Below, in pieces: positions 17,520 through 26,821 of a stretch of DNA of 64,000 nucleotides (position 1 is its first letter; every line of letters starts with the position of its first letter). The stretch spans positions 310,001 to 374,000 of the forward strand of contig JAHJTC010000004.1 in assembly GCA_018830105.1 (NCBI GenBank). Direction: 5' to 3'. The DNA is from Bacteroidota bacterium. GTDB taxonomy: Bacteria > Bacteroidota > Bacteroidia > Bacteroidales > F082. Under the pieces are notes generated by a model. The model made no database searches and was not told where the DNA came from. It saw only the letters and a list, made by a program, of their open reading frames with translations. Position numbers and translations under genes: made by a program.

Positions 17520-18692
17520 ATGATAAAAAGTAAGTGTTTAAATAATAGGATTATAAATTCAAAAGTGTTTTTTTTGCTTGCACTAATTGTAGCTTTTGCA
17601 TGTACAAATCAGCATGACAGTAAAAAATTTAAAATTTTAGACGAGGCCAATTTGATGCGCTATGCCAGTGGAGTGCGGATTGCAAAAGTTGATCAGGGTT
17701 ATTTACTTCAGCTCAAGTTGCCATGGAGTCAGTCAGTTCAGGAACAAGAATTGTTTCTTTTATGGCCTGACAGTTTGAGCGTCCCTTCAAAATTCAATCA
17801 GCTTACAGTGATAAAAACACCTGTAAACAAGTTAATTACGCTTTCTTCAACACAATGGTCGCCACTACTTAAGTTGGGTATGACCGACAGAATATTGGGC
17901 ATATCAGAAGCCGGTTATGTGCTCGACAGCACGATGCGCCGGTTATTGGTGCAAGGAAAAGTAGCAGAAGTCGCGAAAAATGGACAAATTGATTTTGAAA
18001 AGTTGGTGAGTACAGAGGCTGAGCTCGTTCTTTACTCACCAGACCCAATGGGAATTCCGGAAACGCTAAAACGAACAGGAATTAATTTATTACCCTGGCC
18101 TGACTATATGGAAAACAGCCCTTTAGGTCGTGCAGAATGGTTACGTGTACTCGGTTATTTAACCGGTGAGCAGGCTGCAACAGACAGGTGGTTCGATCTG
18201 GTTGCTGCGGAATATAATCAGCTTAAGAACTTAGTTGATAAACAATCCTTGCCAAAGCCAACTATAATAGCAGAAAAAGCATTTAACGGTCAATGGTATA
18301 TTCCTGGCGGAAGGAGCTATCTGGCAAAGATTTTTGAAGATGCCGGAGCAGACTATATTTGGAAAGATGAGCCCTCGAATGGGAGCATTCCGCTCGATAT
18401 TGAAACGATTATTGCCAAAGGTAGCGAAGCAACTTTCTGGCGTATTTCTCATGCCAGCAAAAGTGATTATTCTTACGCACAACTGCTGCAGGAAAATGAG
18501 TTATACGGCAGCTTCACAGCATTTCAGAACAGAAAGGTAATACTTTGCAACACCTTAAAAAACGGCTATTTTGAGAGAAGCCAATATGAGCCAAATGTCG
18601 TTTTGGCAGATTTTATTCATATTTTGCACCCGGATTTGTTAACAGACCATCAGGTGGTTTATCATGAATTATTAATGCCGGACAATGAATAA
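17520..18692 (+). CDS. Substrate-binding lipoprotein of a BtuF/FecB-type ABC importer
   Basis: About 390 residues starting MIKSKCLNN; a GTG two codons earlier (17514) is possible. A lipoprotein signal ends in a lipobox-like AFAC (about residue 28), so it should be anchored in the envelope. The body has the two-lobe TroA/BtuF pattern: SSTQWSPLLKLGMTDRILGIS, FEKLVSTEAELVLYS, GRAEWLRVLGYLTGE, PGGRSYLAKIFEDAGADYIW. This class binds metal chelates: cobalamin, haem or ferric siderophores. The gene overlaps the permease by 8 bases. The ligand cannot be decided; no TonB-dependent receptor lies nearby and no B12 riboswitch precedes it. Confidence 0.85.
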   Translation: MIKSKCLNNRIINSKVFFLLALIVAFACTNQHDSKKFKILDEANLMRYASGVRIAKVDQGYLLQLKLPWSQSVQEQELFLLWPDSLSVPSKFNQLTVIKTPVNKLITLSSTQWSPLLKLGMTDRILGISEAGYVLDSTMRRLLVQGKVAEVAKNGQIDFEKLVSTEAELVLYSPDPMGIPETLKRTGINLLPWPDYMENSPLGRAEWLRVLGYLTGEQAATDRWFDLVAAEYNQLKNLVDKQSLPKPTIIAEKAFNGQWYIPGGRSYLAKIFEDAGADYIWKDEPSNGSIPLDIETIIAKGSEATFWRISHASKSDYSYAQLLQENELYGSFTAFQNRKVILCNTLKNGYFERSQYEPNVVLADFIHILHPDLLTDHQVVYHELLMPDNE

Positions 18693-19737
18693 TTTGCATA
18701 AAAGAGTCGTTATATCCTTGTTATTATTGCTTTTGGCTGGATTATTCATGCTGCTTCTCAATTTGTTTTTTGGCTCAGTGACCATTCATCCCAAAGAAGT
18801 TATCAGTGCCTTTTTAGGCCATTCTGCCGATATCGCAGAAAGCAGACGCATTATCTTGTATGAATTCAGGTTCCCGCAAGCCATAGTAGCCATAGTAGCC
18901 GGGGCAGGCCTTGCTGTTGCAGGCTTACTTATGCAAACGCTTTTTCGCAATCCTTTGGCAGATCCATCGATCCTCGGAATAAGCTCGGGAGCCAGTTTAG
19001 GAGTAGCCCTGGCATTGTTTTTAGCCGGTAGTTTTTCAGGTCAGGCTGCAGTAAATATGGGATGGTTCACTTCCATTGGTTTAAGCATGGCGGCCTTTGC
19101 CGGAGCTTTAATGGTGCTGTTTTTTCTACTAATGATCAGTGGACGTATCAAACATGTGGTTACCTTGCTCATTATTGGAATCATGATTGCGTATCTCACC
19201 GGCTCGCTTACCGGCTTGCTACGCTATTATAGTCAAAAAGAAGATATTCAGGCGTTTGTAATTTGGGGAATGGGGACTTTCTCCGGTGTTGGCAGCGCTC
19301 AACTTCCTTTTTTTACCGGAGCAATAATGCTTGGACTTTTTGTGTCTATATTACTTTCCAAGTCATTAAACATGATACTTTTAGGGGATAGATATGCCCA
19401 AAATCTGGGACTGAACATAAAGTTTCAAACACGTCTAATCCTTTTGCTGGCAGGTTATCTTACGGCTATTATCACCGCCTATGCCGGCCCGATTGCATTT
19501 ATCGGCCTTGCCGTGCCCCATATTGCACGAAATTTGTTTAAAACTAGCGATCACAGGATTTTAATTCCTGCCAGTATGCTCAGCGGAGCAGTTCTGGCAC
19601 TATTTTGTAACCTGATAGCCCGACTTCCCGGCTTGGATGGCAATCTTCCCATAAACTCTATTACTTCTCTAATTGGTGCACCCTTTGTGATTTGGGTAAT
19701 GTTGCGACAAAACAAACAATCCATCCTCGAATCATGA
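18685..19737 (+). CDS. FecCD/BtuC-family ABC transporter permease
   Basis: 350 residues with about ten membrane helices. It carries family stretches such as RFPQAIVAIVAGAGLAVAG, MQTLFRNPLADPSILGISSGASLG and GPIAFIGLAVPHIAR, the last near the coupling loop that contacts the ATPase. It forms the inner-membrane channel for the chelate delivered by the lipoprotein at 17520. It overlaps that gene by 8 bases, and its TGA overlaps the ATG of the ATPase as ATGA, so the three are translationally coupled. Confidence 0.93.
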   Translation: MNNLHKRVVISLLLLLLAGLFMLLLNLFFGSVTIHPKEVISAFLGHSADIAESRRIILYEFRFPQAIVAIVAGAGLAVAGLLMQTLFRNPLADPSILGISSGASLGVALALFLAGSFSGQAAVNMGWFTSIGLSMAAFAGALMVLFFLLMISGRIKHVVTLLIIGIMIAYLTGSLTGLLRYYSQKEDIQAFVIWGMGTFSGVGSAQLPFFTGAIMLGLFVSILLSKSLNMILLGDRYAQNLGLNIKFQTRLILLLAGYLTAIITAYAGPIAFIGLAVPHIARNLFKTSDHRILIPASMLSGAVLALFCNLIARLPGLDGNLPINSITSLIGAPFVIWVMLRQNKQSILES

Positions 19738-20729
19738 AAGAGATGCTCAAACTAAATAAGCTTGTAATTGGTTATGCTTCGTCAAAAAAAGACGCTAAAG
19801 CATTGATGCCTCCCATTTCGGTGAGTATGAACTCAGGCGACCTGGTAGCATTAACAGGACCTAATGGAGCGGGCAAGACAACACTATTCAGAGCGCTGTC
19901 ATCCAATATTTTACCCTTAGGTGGCGAAATATTTATTGACCAGCAAAATATGCGTAAGCTGCATGCGAGAGAGAAATCAGCCTTATTAAGCATTGTGCTT
20001 ACTGACAGAATAGGCGATCAATATATGAAAGTTTCTGATGTAGTAGCCTCAGGCAGATATCCTTATGTGGGAATATGGGCCAGATTAAATAAGCTTGACA
20101 GGCAGATCATTGATCAAAGTTTGCATTTGGCCGGAATTGAAGCACTGGCAGCTAGGACATTACAAAGTTTAAGCGATGGAGAACGACAGAAAGTAATGAT
20201 AGCTAAAGCATTAGCTCAGGATACGCCTTTGATATTAATGGATGAACCAGCGGCATTTTTGGATTATCCCAGCAAAATTGCATTGATTCGCCTGCTGAAA
20301 ACCTTGTCATCTGAACACAATAAGACGATACTTTTTAGCTCACATGATCTGGATATGATTATCAGTAATGTGGATAAAATTTGGTTGATGGCACCTCAAA
20401 AGCCTATGATCAGCGGCATTCCGGAAGATTTATTGGCTTCAGGAAAAATGAACGATTATTTTGGAATCCCTTATCAGCTCGCTCATACGGTTTTTGATTA
20501 TGCCGGGCTTAGCTCACCGAAAAACAATAGTGTTTGCGTTCATGGAGTCGGCGAGGATTATAATTGGCTTAGGCATGCCTTGAGGAGAAAAGGTTATGCG
20601 GTATCAGAGACTAAAGGCGATATCGTACTGCGTATAGCAGATGGGAAATATATTTTATCAGATAAACAAGTAATTAGTAAGTTTGACACCTTAGAAAAAT
20701 TAACCAATGAAATCGATAAATATTTTTAA
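19734..20729 (+). CDS. ABC transporter ATPase (FecE/BtuD type) with C-terminal extension
   Basis: 331 residues from the ATG at 19734, chosen over a frame start at 19692 because it gives an ATGA overlap with the permease stop and the usual N-terminus (MKEMLKLNKLVIGYA). Motifs: Walker A GPNGAGKTT, Q-loop region, signature LSDGERQK, Walker B LILMDEP, and the H-loop in SSHD. About 80 residues after the ATPase core (from near NDYFGIPYQLA) form an extra domain not needed for ATP hydrolysis; its HGVGEDYNWLRHALRRKGY stretch looks like a small alpha/beta fold. It powers uptake through 18685-19737. Confidence 0.92.
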   Translation: MKEMLKLNKLVIGYASSKKDAKALMPPISVSMNSGDLVALTGPNGAGKTTLFRALSSNILPLGGEIFIDQQNMRKLHAREKSALLSIVLTDRIGDQYMKVSDVVASGRYPYVGIWARLNKLDRQIIDQSLHLAGIEALAARTLQSLSDGERQKVMIAKALAQDTPLILMDEPAAFLDYPSKIALIRLLKTLSSEHNKTILFSSHDLDMIISNVDKIWLMAPQKPMISGIPEDLLASGKMNDYFGIPYQLAHTVFDYAGLSSPKNNSVCVHGVGEDYNWLRHALRRKGYAVSETKGDIVLRIADGKYILSDKQVISKFDTLEKLTNEIDKYF

Positions 20730-22395
20730 AACAAGATGTTACAGCATTGCATTCTTAGCTCTTGGATCACTTTTAATTACTATGACAATGACTTCATGCC
20801 AAAATAAAAAGCAAAAAGCTGATTTAATTCTTATCAACGGCACTGTTTACACTGTGAATGCTGACTTTTCTGAATGTCAGGCTTTTGCCGTAAACAACGG
20901 AAAATTTATTGCAACAGGTACTAACGAAGAAATTCTGAATCAATTTGAATCTGCACAGGTTTATGATGCCCAAGCTAAGCCTGTATATCCCGGATTTATT
21001 GATGGCCATTGTCATTTTTTTGGTTATGGCGAAAATCTGATCAGGTATGCGGAATTGGCAGGTAGTCAGTCCTTTGATGAGGTTATAGCCCGGCTTGAAG
21101 CCCACAATAAAGCCCATCCTTCAGAATGGATTTTAGGGCGGGGATGGGATCAAAATCGTTGGACAGATAAACAGTTTCCTGATAATCGTCTTTTGGAGGA
21201 ACATTTTCCAGGCAAGAAAATTTTTCTGATCCGTATTGACGGACATGCGGTTTTGGTAAGCAAATCCGCCTTGGAAGCTGCTGCCATTACGGCTAAAACC
21301 AAAGTTGAAGGGGGAGAGGTTCAGCTGTTGGCTGATGGCACCCCAAGTGGTATTTTAATCGATAAAGCGGAAGAAGCAGTTAAAGCATTGATTCCTGCTT
21401 TAACAATTGAAGAAAAAAAGGCTGCTTTGATGGCAGCTCAGGATGCTTGTTTTGCAGTAGGACTTTCTGGCGTTGTGGATGCAGGACTTCCTCTCGATAA
21501 AATTAAGCTTATCGACAGCCTTCAGAAAGATGGTGCATTGAAAATGAAAATAAATGCGATGCTTGACCCTGATGAAACAACTTTGGGACATTATCTTGAA
21601 AAAGGACCTTTTCATAGCGACAAGCTTTCCGTTACAGCTGTTAAGATGTATGCCGATGGAGCGCTAGGTTCAAGAGGAGCCTGGCTGTTAGAACCATACA
21701 GTGATGATGTGCAAAATACAGGGCTGATGCTTTTTGCTGATGAGTTTTATGAAACGATTTGTAAAAGAGCTTATGATGCAGGTTTTCAGGTTAATATGCA
21801 TGCAATTGGCGATCAGGCAAATCGCTATGTGCTGGAGCTTTACAGTCGATTTCTGGAAGAAGATAATGACAGACGTTGGCGGGTTGAGCATGCACAAATC
21901 GTTCATCCTGATGATTTTAAGCTTTTCAGTAAGTATAATATTATTCCTTCGATTCAAAGTACGCATGCTACTTCTGATATGTTATGGGCTCCTGGCAGAA
22001 TAGGTGAGGAGCGGATGAAAACTGCTTATGCCCAGCAGCAGTTGATGGATCAAAATGGCTGGTTGATTAATGGAACAGATTTTCCTATTGAGGGAATCAA
22101 TCCGCTGGAAACCTTTTACTCGGCGGTTTTTAGAAAGAATGCCGATGGTGTGCCTGAAAATGGCTTCCAAATGGAAAATGCCCTTTCAAGGGAGAATGCT
22201 TTGCGTTCAATCACTATATGGGCAGCCAAAGGACATTTTGAAGAGGATATAAAAGGCAGTATTGAGGTTGGCAAAGCAGCAGATTTTGTTGTGCTGGATC
22301 ATGATATTCTAGAAGCCGAAGAACAGCAGCTGAAGCAAACGAAAGTGGTAAAACTTATTATTTCAGGCGAAGAGGTGTATAATGCCGGAAATTAG
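20707..22395 (+). CDS. Amidohydrolase lipoprotein (YtcJ-like)
   Basis: 562 residues. An N-terminal lipoprotein signal ends in a lipobox (TMTSC, about residue 31). The metal-dependent hydrolase core has the first metal motif GHCH (FIDGHCHFFGYGENL), a late His in MHAIGDQAN, HAQIVHPDD, and an aspartate in NGTDFPIEG. The N-terminal ADLILINGTVYTV strand is standard for YtcJ/NfdA amidohydrolases. It should cleave an amide, formamide or related bond outside the cytoplasm. It overlaps the ATPase by 23 bases, so it may modify the imported ligand or simply share the transcript. The substrate is unknown. Confidence 0.9.
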   Translation: MKSINIFKTRCYSIAFLALGSLLITMTMTSCQNKKQKADLILINGTVYTVNADFSECQAFAVNNGKFIATGTNEEILNQFESAQVYDAQAKPVYPGFIDGHCHFFGYGENLIRYAELAGSQSFDEVIARLEAHNKAHPSEWILGRGWDQNRWTDKQFPDNRLLEEHFPGKKIFLIRIDGHAVLVSKSALEAAAITAKTKVEGGEVQLLADGTPSGILIDKAEEAVKALIPALTIEEKKAALMAAQDACFAVGLSGVVDAGLPLDKIKLIDSLQKDGALKMKINAMLDPDETTLGHYLEKGPFHSDKLSVTAVKMYADGALGSRGAWLLEPYSDDVQNTGLMLFADEFYETICKRAYDAGFQVNMHAIGDQANRYVLELYSRFLEEDNDRRWRVEHAQIVHPDDFKLFSKYNIIPSIQSTHATSDMLWAPGRIGEERMKTAYAQQQLMDQNGWLINGTDFPIEGINPLETFYSAVFRKNADGVPENGFQMENALSRENALRSITIWAAKGHFEEDIKGSIEVGKAADFVVLDHDILEAEEQQLKQTKVVKLIISGEEVYNAGN

Positions 22396-22427
22396 GGTAT
22401 TTTCCGTCCTGATTAACCGATTCTTAC

Positions 22428-22458
22428 AAAAAAAAAGAGACTGTCTTGCGACAGCCTC
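22428..22458 (-). terminator. Intrinsic terminator of the glutathione peroxidase-like gene
   Basis: Read on the minus strand, GAGGCTGTC-GCAA-GACAGTCTC forms a 9-bp stem with one mismatch and a 4-base loop, followed by nine T. It lies 45 bases past the stop at 22503. A second weaker hairpin (22468-22493, AAAAAACC/GGTTTTTT) precedes it. Confidence 0.8.
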
Positions 22459-22502
22459 CTCATCATGAAAAAACCAATTGCCTCCGGTTTTTTAAACCTG
22501 GA

Positions 22503-23039
22503 TTAATTGGATAACCATGCAATAATATCTTCATCCATTGGATCGGTACGCGGAGATAAAACTTTAACAAGATTTCCTTTTTCATCAATCAGGTATTTCT
22601 GGAAATTCCAACTAACGCTGCTGTCCTCAATACCATTTTTGTCTTTTTCGGTCAGCCATTGATATAGCGGATGCATATCTTTTCCTTTAACAGATATTTT
22701 CGACATCATCGGAAAAGTTACGCCATAGTTAATGCTACAAAAGCTTTTTATTTCTTCCGCTGTTCCCGGCTCCTGATTCATAAAATTATTGGCCGGAAAA
22801 CCAACAATCACAAAATTTTCGTTGCCATATTGTTTGTACAAGGATTCAAGTTTTTCGTACTGAGGCGTTAAGCCGCATTTGCTGGCCGTATTTACCACCA
22901 TAACTTTCTTGCCTTTTAATGATGCCATCGCAAACTCGTTGCCATCAATGTCTTTAACTACAAAGTCGTGGAACTTTTCTTGTGCAAAAACTGACCCCAT
23001 TGTAATGATGCTTAGTAATATGATTAACGTTGCTTTCAT
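22503..23039 (-). CDS. Exported glutathione peroxidase-like thiol peroxidase
   Basis: 178 residues with a signal peptide (MKATLIILLSIITMGSVFAQ). The peroxidase motif NTASKCGLTPQY places the catalytic cysteine at Cys55; Cys101 (FCSINYG) may act as resolving cysteine. The usual FPCNQF reads FPANNF, so the third cysteine and catalytic glutamine are replaced, while VSWNFQKYLI keeps the catalytic Trp/Asn. Such enzymes normally use thioredoxin rather than glutathione. Export to the periplasm implies peroxide or lipid-peroxide removal there; the electron donor is not apparent. It is monocistronic with its own terminator. Confidence 0.9.
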   Translation of the reverse strand: MKATLIILLSIITMGSVFAQEKFHDFVVKDIDGNEFAMASLKGKKVMVVNTASKCGLTPQYEKLESLYKQYGNENFVIVGFPANNFMNQEPGTAEEIKSFCSINYGVTFPMMSKISVKGKDMHPLYQWLTEKDKNGIEDSSVSWNFQKYLIDEKGNLVKVLSPRTDPMDEDIIAWLSN

Positions 23040-23157
23040 AGTGTATAAATTAAGTTATAAATTCTAAACAACATTTACCTTAAAAAGTTTATCCAAGCTT
23101 GAAAAAACTTCCATGAGGCAGCAACTTAATTCCTTCAGGCGTCTAAAGCTTATTCCT

Positions 23158-23165
23158 TACTTTTG
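23158..23165 (+). promoter_or_regulatory. -7 element of the MFS gene
   Basis: TACTTTTG (TAnnTTTG) ends at 23165. Transcription would start near 23172, just before the ATG at 23183; a GTG at 23165 that extends the frame lies inside the promoter and is not the start. Confidence 0.6.
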
Positions 23166-23182
23166 TGCCTCAGAATTGCAGC

Positions 23183-24478
23183 ATGATACAGCTCCCTAAG
23201 TTAAATCAAATCGAACGCCGGACTTTTGGTTTGCACACAGCCTTTGCCACCATTGATGGGGTAGTATTGGGTATTCTTGCACTCAACGAATTCGTTTTTT
23301 TGAAGAGTATGCATGGCAGTAATTACCAGATGAGTTTGCTGTTTCAGTTTAGCATGGCAGTTTTTGTATTGTTGTTTTTTATGCACGAATGGCTTAAGCG
23401 CGTGCCTGATAGAAATAAATTATTGCGCCAGGTTGCCGTCGTAACCAGGCTTCCGCTTTTACTACTTTTATTTTTTCCCAGCAACGATTCCACTTACCTC
23501 GCAACATCCTTTTATCACTACCTGTTTTTAGCCATTTTTCTGTTCTATTATCTTGGTGCACTGGTGATTAATCCCACAATAAATCTACTGCTCAAAAATA
23601 ATTATCAACACCAGCACTTCGGTAAATTATACAGCTATGCTACTTCTATGAATAAAGTGATTATGCTTATAGTCACTTTTATCTATGGCGTCCTGCTTGA
23701 TAAGCATTTTTTTCTCTTTACGTACAGTCTGCCGCTTGCCGGATTGCTCAGTATCATAAGTTTATGGCTGCTTTCAGGTATTGAATACAAAAATATTCCT
23801 TTGAAAACAGCGCGTAGTTTATGGCATGCTGTCGGAGATTCAATGCGTGATATGGTTCATATTTTACGGACCAATAAAGCCTATTTCCATTTTGAGATTG
23901 GCTTTATGTTTTACGGCTTTTCGTTTATGGTTTCGGTAACGGTAATTGCGATCTTTTTTTACCAGGGTCTCGATTTAAATTATAGCAGCGTGGCCTTTTA
24001 TAAAAATGCTTATAATATACTGGCTATCATATTGTTGCCGTATTTTGGCGGCTTGATGGGAAATATTGATCCCCGAAAATTTTCTGTGATTACATACAGC
24101 GCCATCGTGCTGTATATCGGTTTTTTAATGCTTACCGTTTGGTTTCCGCAATACACTGAAATAGCAGGAGTTAAACTGTATTATACACTCATTTTTTATG
24201 TGCTGGCACATGGTGTTTTTGCTGCCACGATGGTTTTGCTTTGGAATATTGGTTCAGCCTACTTTTGTCCACCTGAGCAAGCTGGATCATATCAGTCAGT
24301 TCACCTGTTTCTCACTGGGATACGTGCGCTTTTTGCACCTACCCTTGGTGTTTTCTTTTATGAGAAATATGGTTTCGTCATTACTTTTCTTATCGCGATA
24401 TGCTCGCTTATGCTGGCAATTGCTGTCAACATTTGGTCGTATTTTAAAGAAAGAAAAGCGCTAAAAAAATCATTGTGA
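23183..24478 (+). CDS. Major facilitator superfamily-like membrane protein
   Basis: About 431 residues from ATG 23183 (MIQLPKLNQIERRTFGLH) with roughly 12 membrane helices in two halves separated by a hydrophilic loop (about 205-235). No specific transporter motif is clear; the sequence NTQ/IDGVVLGILALNEF near the start is unusual for classic drug exporters. The ligand is unknown. It is convergent with the serine hydrolase at 24483 (4-base gap), without a clear terminator between them. Assignment rests on hydropathy and helix count. Confidence 0.7.
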   Translation: MIQLPKLNQIERRTFGLHTAFATIDGVVLGILALNEFVFLKSMHGSNYQMSLLFQFSMAVFVLLFFMHEWLKRVPDRNKLLRQVAVVTRLPLLLLLFFPSNDSTYLATSFYHYLFLAIFLFYYLGALVINPTINLLLKNNYQHQHFGKLYSYATSMNKVIMLIVTFIYGVLLDKHFFLFTYSLPLAGLLSIISLWLLSGIEYKNIPLKTARSLWHAVGDSMRDMVHILRTNKAYFHFEIGFMFYGFSFMVSVTVIAIFFYQGLDLNYSSVAFYKNAYNILAIILLPYFGGLMGNIDPRKFSVITYSAIVLYIGFLMLTVWFPQYTEIAGVKLYYTLIFYVLAHGVFAATMVLLWNIGSAYFCPPEQAGSYQSVHLFLTGIRALFAPTLGVFFYEKYGFVITFLIAICSLMLAIAVNIWSYFKERKALKKSL

Positions 24479-24482
24479 CCAT

Positions 24483-26030
24483 TTAAGGAAGCCGTTTCAG
24501 ATCTAATTCTGTGAAGTCAAAATCAGGATTATCCACGAAAATCTCCATTGCTGTAATCTGCGCATCGCGGTTGATGTCAAAGCTGACATATCCTTTTGGC
24601 AATGAAGGAAAGGCTTTGAATTCGATCTGATAAGTGTCATAATGCCAGTGTTTTAAAACAGCAGTAAACAGTGGGCTTCTTCCAAATTGCAATTCCAGTT
24701 CTCCGTTACGCTGTGCAATTTGGACAGTATCATAAATCTTGCTGCCATAAAATCCTTCGTACGACTCTTTCGGCAGAGATGGCTGGGTATTCAACACTCT
24801 TTGGGCTTCCCAGGCTGCCGTATTCTCTTTTGATTTTTCTTCATTTTTCTTGATGATTTCTAAGAGATTATCGTTCCAGTTTTTCTTAACCGCAACATGA
24901 AGTAATTCGTCCAGTGTATGATACATCAGCGGATAATACATGCTCGATAAGGAATTCGTCATGATCACAAAACCCAGATCAGCCTCCGGGATAAAGAGCG
25001 TTTGCGAAATCATGCCATCATAGCCACCATTGTGCGCAACCACTTTCATGCCATTGTAATCCATTAATGACCAGCCCAATGCGTAACTTTTGAAATTAGT
25101 CTCAGGAAACATTCTTTTGGCTCCGGGGCTCACTGCTAAATTCGTTCTGGGATTTTGTAATTCATAGATCTGTCGACTGCTTATAAGTGTATCCCCCCGA
25201 AAAATTCCATTCGAAAGATTCATTTGAAGCCAATTGGCCATATCATTGGCGCTTGAAATTAAGGATCCTGCAGGTCCCATATTGTCCCAGTCGAGCCACA
25301 ATATTTGCCGGATTTCATTATCAACATACACATGAGGTTGTGCGGTGTTATCGCGCGAATTCAAATCGGAAACATGCAAAGTTGAGCGGTTCATAGCCAG
25401 CTTATCAAGCAGCTCTTCTTTCACGAAATCGTCCCAGCTTTTACCCGTGATGGCAGGAATTAGTTCGCCGGCAGTAATAAACATCAGATTGGAATAGCCA
25501 AAATGTTCCCTGAAACCATAAACTGGTTTCAGATAGCGTGCTTTGCGAATGATTTCTTGGCGGCTGTAATTACTTCCATACCAGATCAAATCACCAGAGA
25601 AAGTTTTAAGTCCCGAACGATGGCTCAGCAGGTCTTCAACTGTCATTTCTGAAGTAACATAGGGATTATACATCGCAAACCAGGGCAGGTGTTCAATCAC
25701 TTTATCATCCCAATTGAGCTGACCTCTGTCGACCAATATCGCCAGCGCTGTTGTTGTAAAACTCTTGGTATTGCTGGCCAAAGCAAAAAGCGTGTTGGCA
25801 TCAGCTGCTTGTCGGGTAGTGATATCCGTAACTCCGTAACCTTTGGCTAAAAGCACGCTGTCGCTACTCACAATGGCAATTCCCATACCCGGAACATTCC
25901 AGTCGCTGAGGGCTTTGGAGTAGATTGAGTCGAGCCTGTTGATTTGTTCAGGTGTAACCTGTGACGCGAGCTGAATGCTAAACAACAGACCCGTCAGTAG
26001 AAGTAAGGATTTGAAACCGATGGTTTTCAT
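24483..26030 (-). CDS. Exported serine hydrolase of the beta-lactamase/S12 family
   Basis: 515 residues with a signal peptide (about 1-22). The catalytic set of class C-like serine hydrolases is present: SxxK in SNTKSF, YxN in GYSNLMF and the third box in AHNGGYDGM. After the catalytic domain (about 30-385) a C-terminal lipocalin-like region (about 410-515, EGFYGSKIYDTVQIA) is typical of this family in Bacteroidetes. It could be an esterase, D-amino acid peptidase or peptidoglycan-related enzyme; classical beta-lactamase activity is less likely given the C-terminal domain. It is last in the 30902-24483 gene run, 27 bases after the sirtuin. Confidence 0.9.
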   Translation of the reverse strand: MKTIGFKSLLLLTGLLFSIQLASQVTPEQINRLDSIYSKALSDWNVPGMGIAIVSSDSVLLAKGYGVTDITTRQAADANTLFALASNTKSFTTTALAILVDRGQLNWDDKVIEHLPWFAMYNPYVTSEMTVEDLLSHRSGLKTFSGDLIWYGSNYSRQEIIRKARYLKPVYGFREHFGYSNLMFITAGELIPAITGKSWDDFVKEELLDKLAMNRSTLHVSDLNSRDNTAQPHVYVDNEIRQILWLDWDNMGPAGSLISSANDMANWLQMNLSNGIFRGDTLISSRQIYELQNPRTNLAVSPGAKRMFPETNFKSYALGWSLMDYNGMKVVAHNGGYDGMISQTLFIPEADLGFVIMTNSLSSMYYPLMYHTLDELLHVAVKKNWNDNLLEIIKKNEEKSKENTAAWEAQRVLNTQPSLPKESYEGFYGSKIYDTVQIAQRNGELELQFGRSPLFTAVLKHWHYDTYQIEFKAFPSLPKGYVSFDINRDAQITAMEIFVDNPDFDFTELDLKRLP

Positions 26031-26057
26031 AATGAACTTTATTTGAATGAATTAAAA

Positions 26058-26810
26058 TTATTTATTGGCTTCTATATTCAGCAATCGATTGATCTCAGAG
26101 AGCACTTCACTCGCCGACCCTTTTATCGAAATTGTTGTGATTTGATTGGTATATAAGGTGCTATCCGGATTAATTTCCAAAATGGCTGAATGATTGTTTT
26201 TCGCAATTTGCGGCATTTTATTTGCCGGACTAACTTCACCTGAAGCTCCAATGATAATCATCAGATCGCATGTTGTTGACGCCTCATATGCTTTCCGGTA
26301 GGCTTGTTCGGGAATGGCCTCACCAAAGAAAACAAAGTCGGGCTTTAACCGGCCACCACAGTTGGGGCAATAGGGAGCTAATTCAGTAAAAACCCAATCT
26401 CTCACTTCAAAAATATGCGCGCAATCAGCACAAATCAGGCGTTGTGCATTTCCATGAAACTCAATTACATTGAGGCTTCCTGCATCTTGATGCAAATTGT
26501 CGATATTTTGGGTAATAATTCCTTTAAGGATGGACTGTTTTTCCCATTCTGCCAGGATTATATGCGCTGCATTGGGGTGTTTGTCTTCCAAAAAATCATA
26601 AAAAATCGATTTTATGGCTTTCCAGGATTTTGTATAATGAGAAAAAAAATAATCCAGATCGAGCACGATAGGGTCGTAAGTATTCCAAATTCCACCTTTG
26701 CCCCGAAAAGGCGGGATGCCGCTCTCTGCGGAGATTCCTGCACCCGTAAAAGCAATAGCATGTGAAGCGTTTTTTATTGCTTTGGCAGCTTCCTCAATTT
26801 GTTTTGTCAT
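26058..26810 (-). CDS. cobB: NAD-dependent protein deacylase (sirtuin)
   Basis: 250 residues. Sirtuin motifs in order: GAGIS, GIPPFRG, TQNIDNLH, the catalytic histidine in EFHGN, four zinc cysteines (ICADC and CPNC), GRLKPDFVFFGE, and a late NAD-binding segment. GTS-x-x-V is replaced by GASGEVSPAN. It removes acyl groups from lysines using NAD and probably tunes metabolic enzymes. It lies 11 bases after the nucleoside deaminase in a close run of genes. Confidence 0.95.
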   Translation of the reverse strand: MTKQIEEAAKAIKNASHAIAFTGAGISAESGIPPFRGKGGIWNTYDPIVLDLDYFFSHYTKSWKAIKSIFYDFLEDKHPNAAHIILAEWEKQSILKGIITQNIDNLHQDAGSLNVIEFHGNAQRLICADCAHIFEVRDWVFTELAPYCPNCGGRLKPDFVFFGEAIPEQAYRKAYEASTTCDLMIIIGASGEVSPANKMPQIAKNNHSAILEINPDSTLYTNQITTISIKGSASEVLSEINRLLNIEANK

Positions 26811-26821
26811 AAGTTTAGCTG

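Noticed and set aside
24483..26030. Antibiotic-resistance beta-lactamase
   Set aside because: The S12 motifs are shared by esterases and peptidases, and the C-terminal domain and operon context do not support a resistance role.
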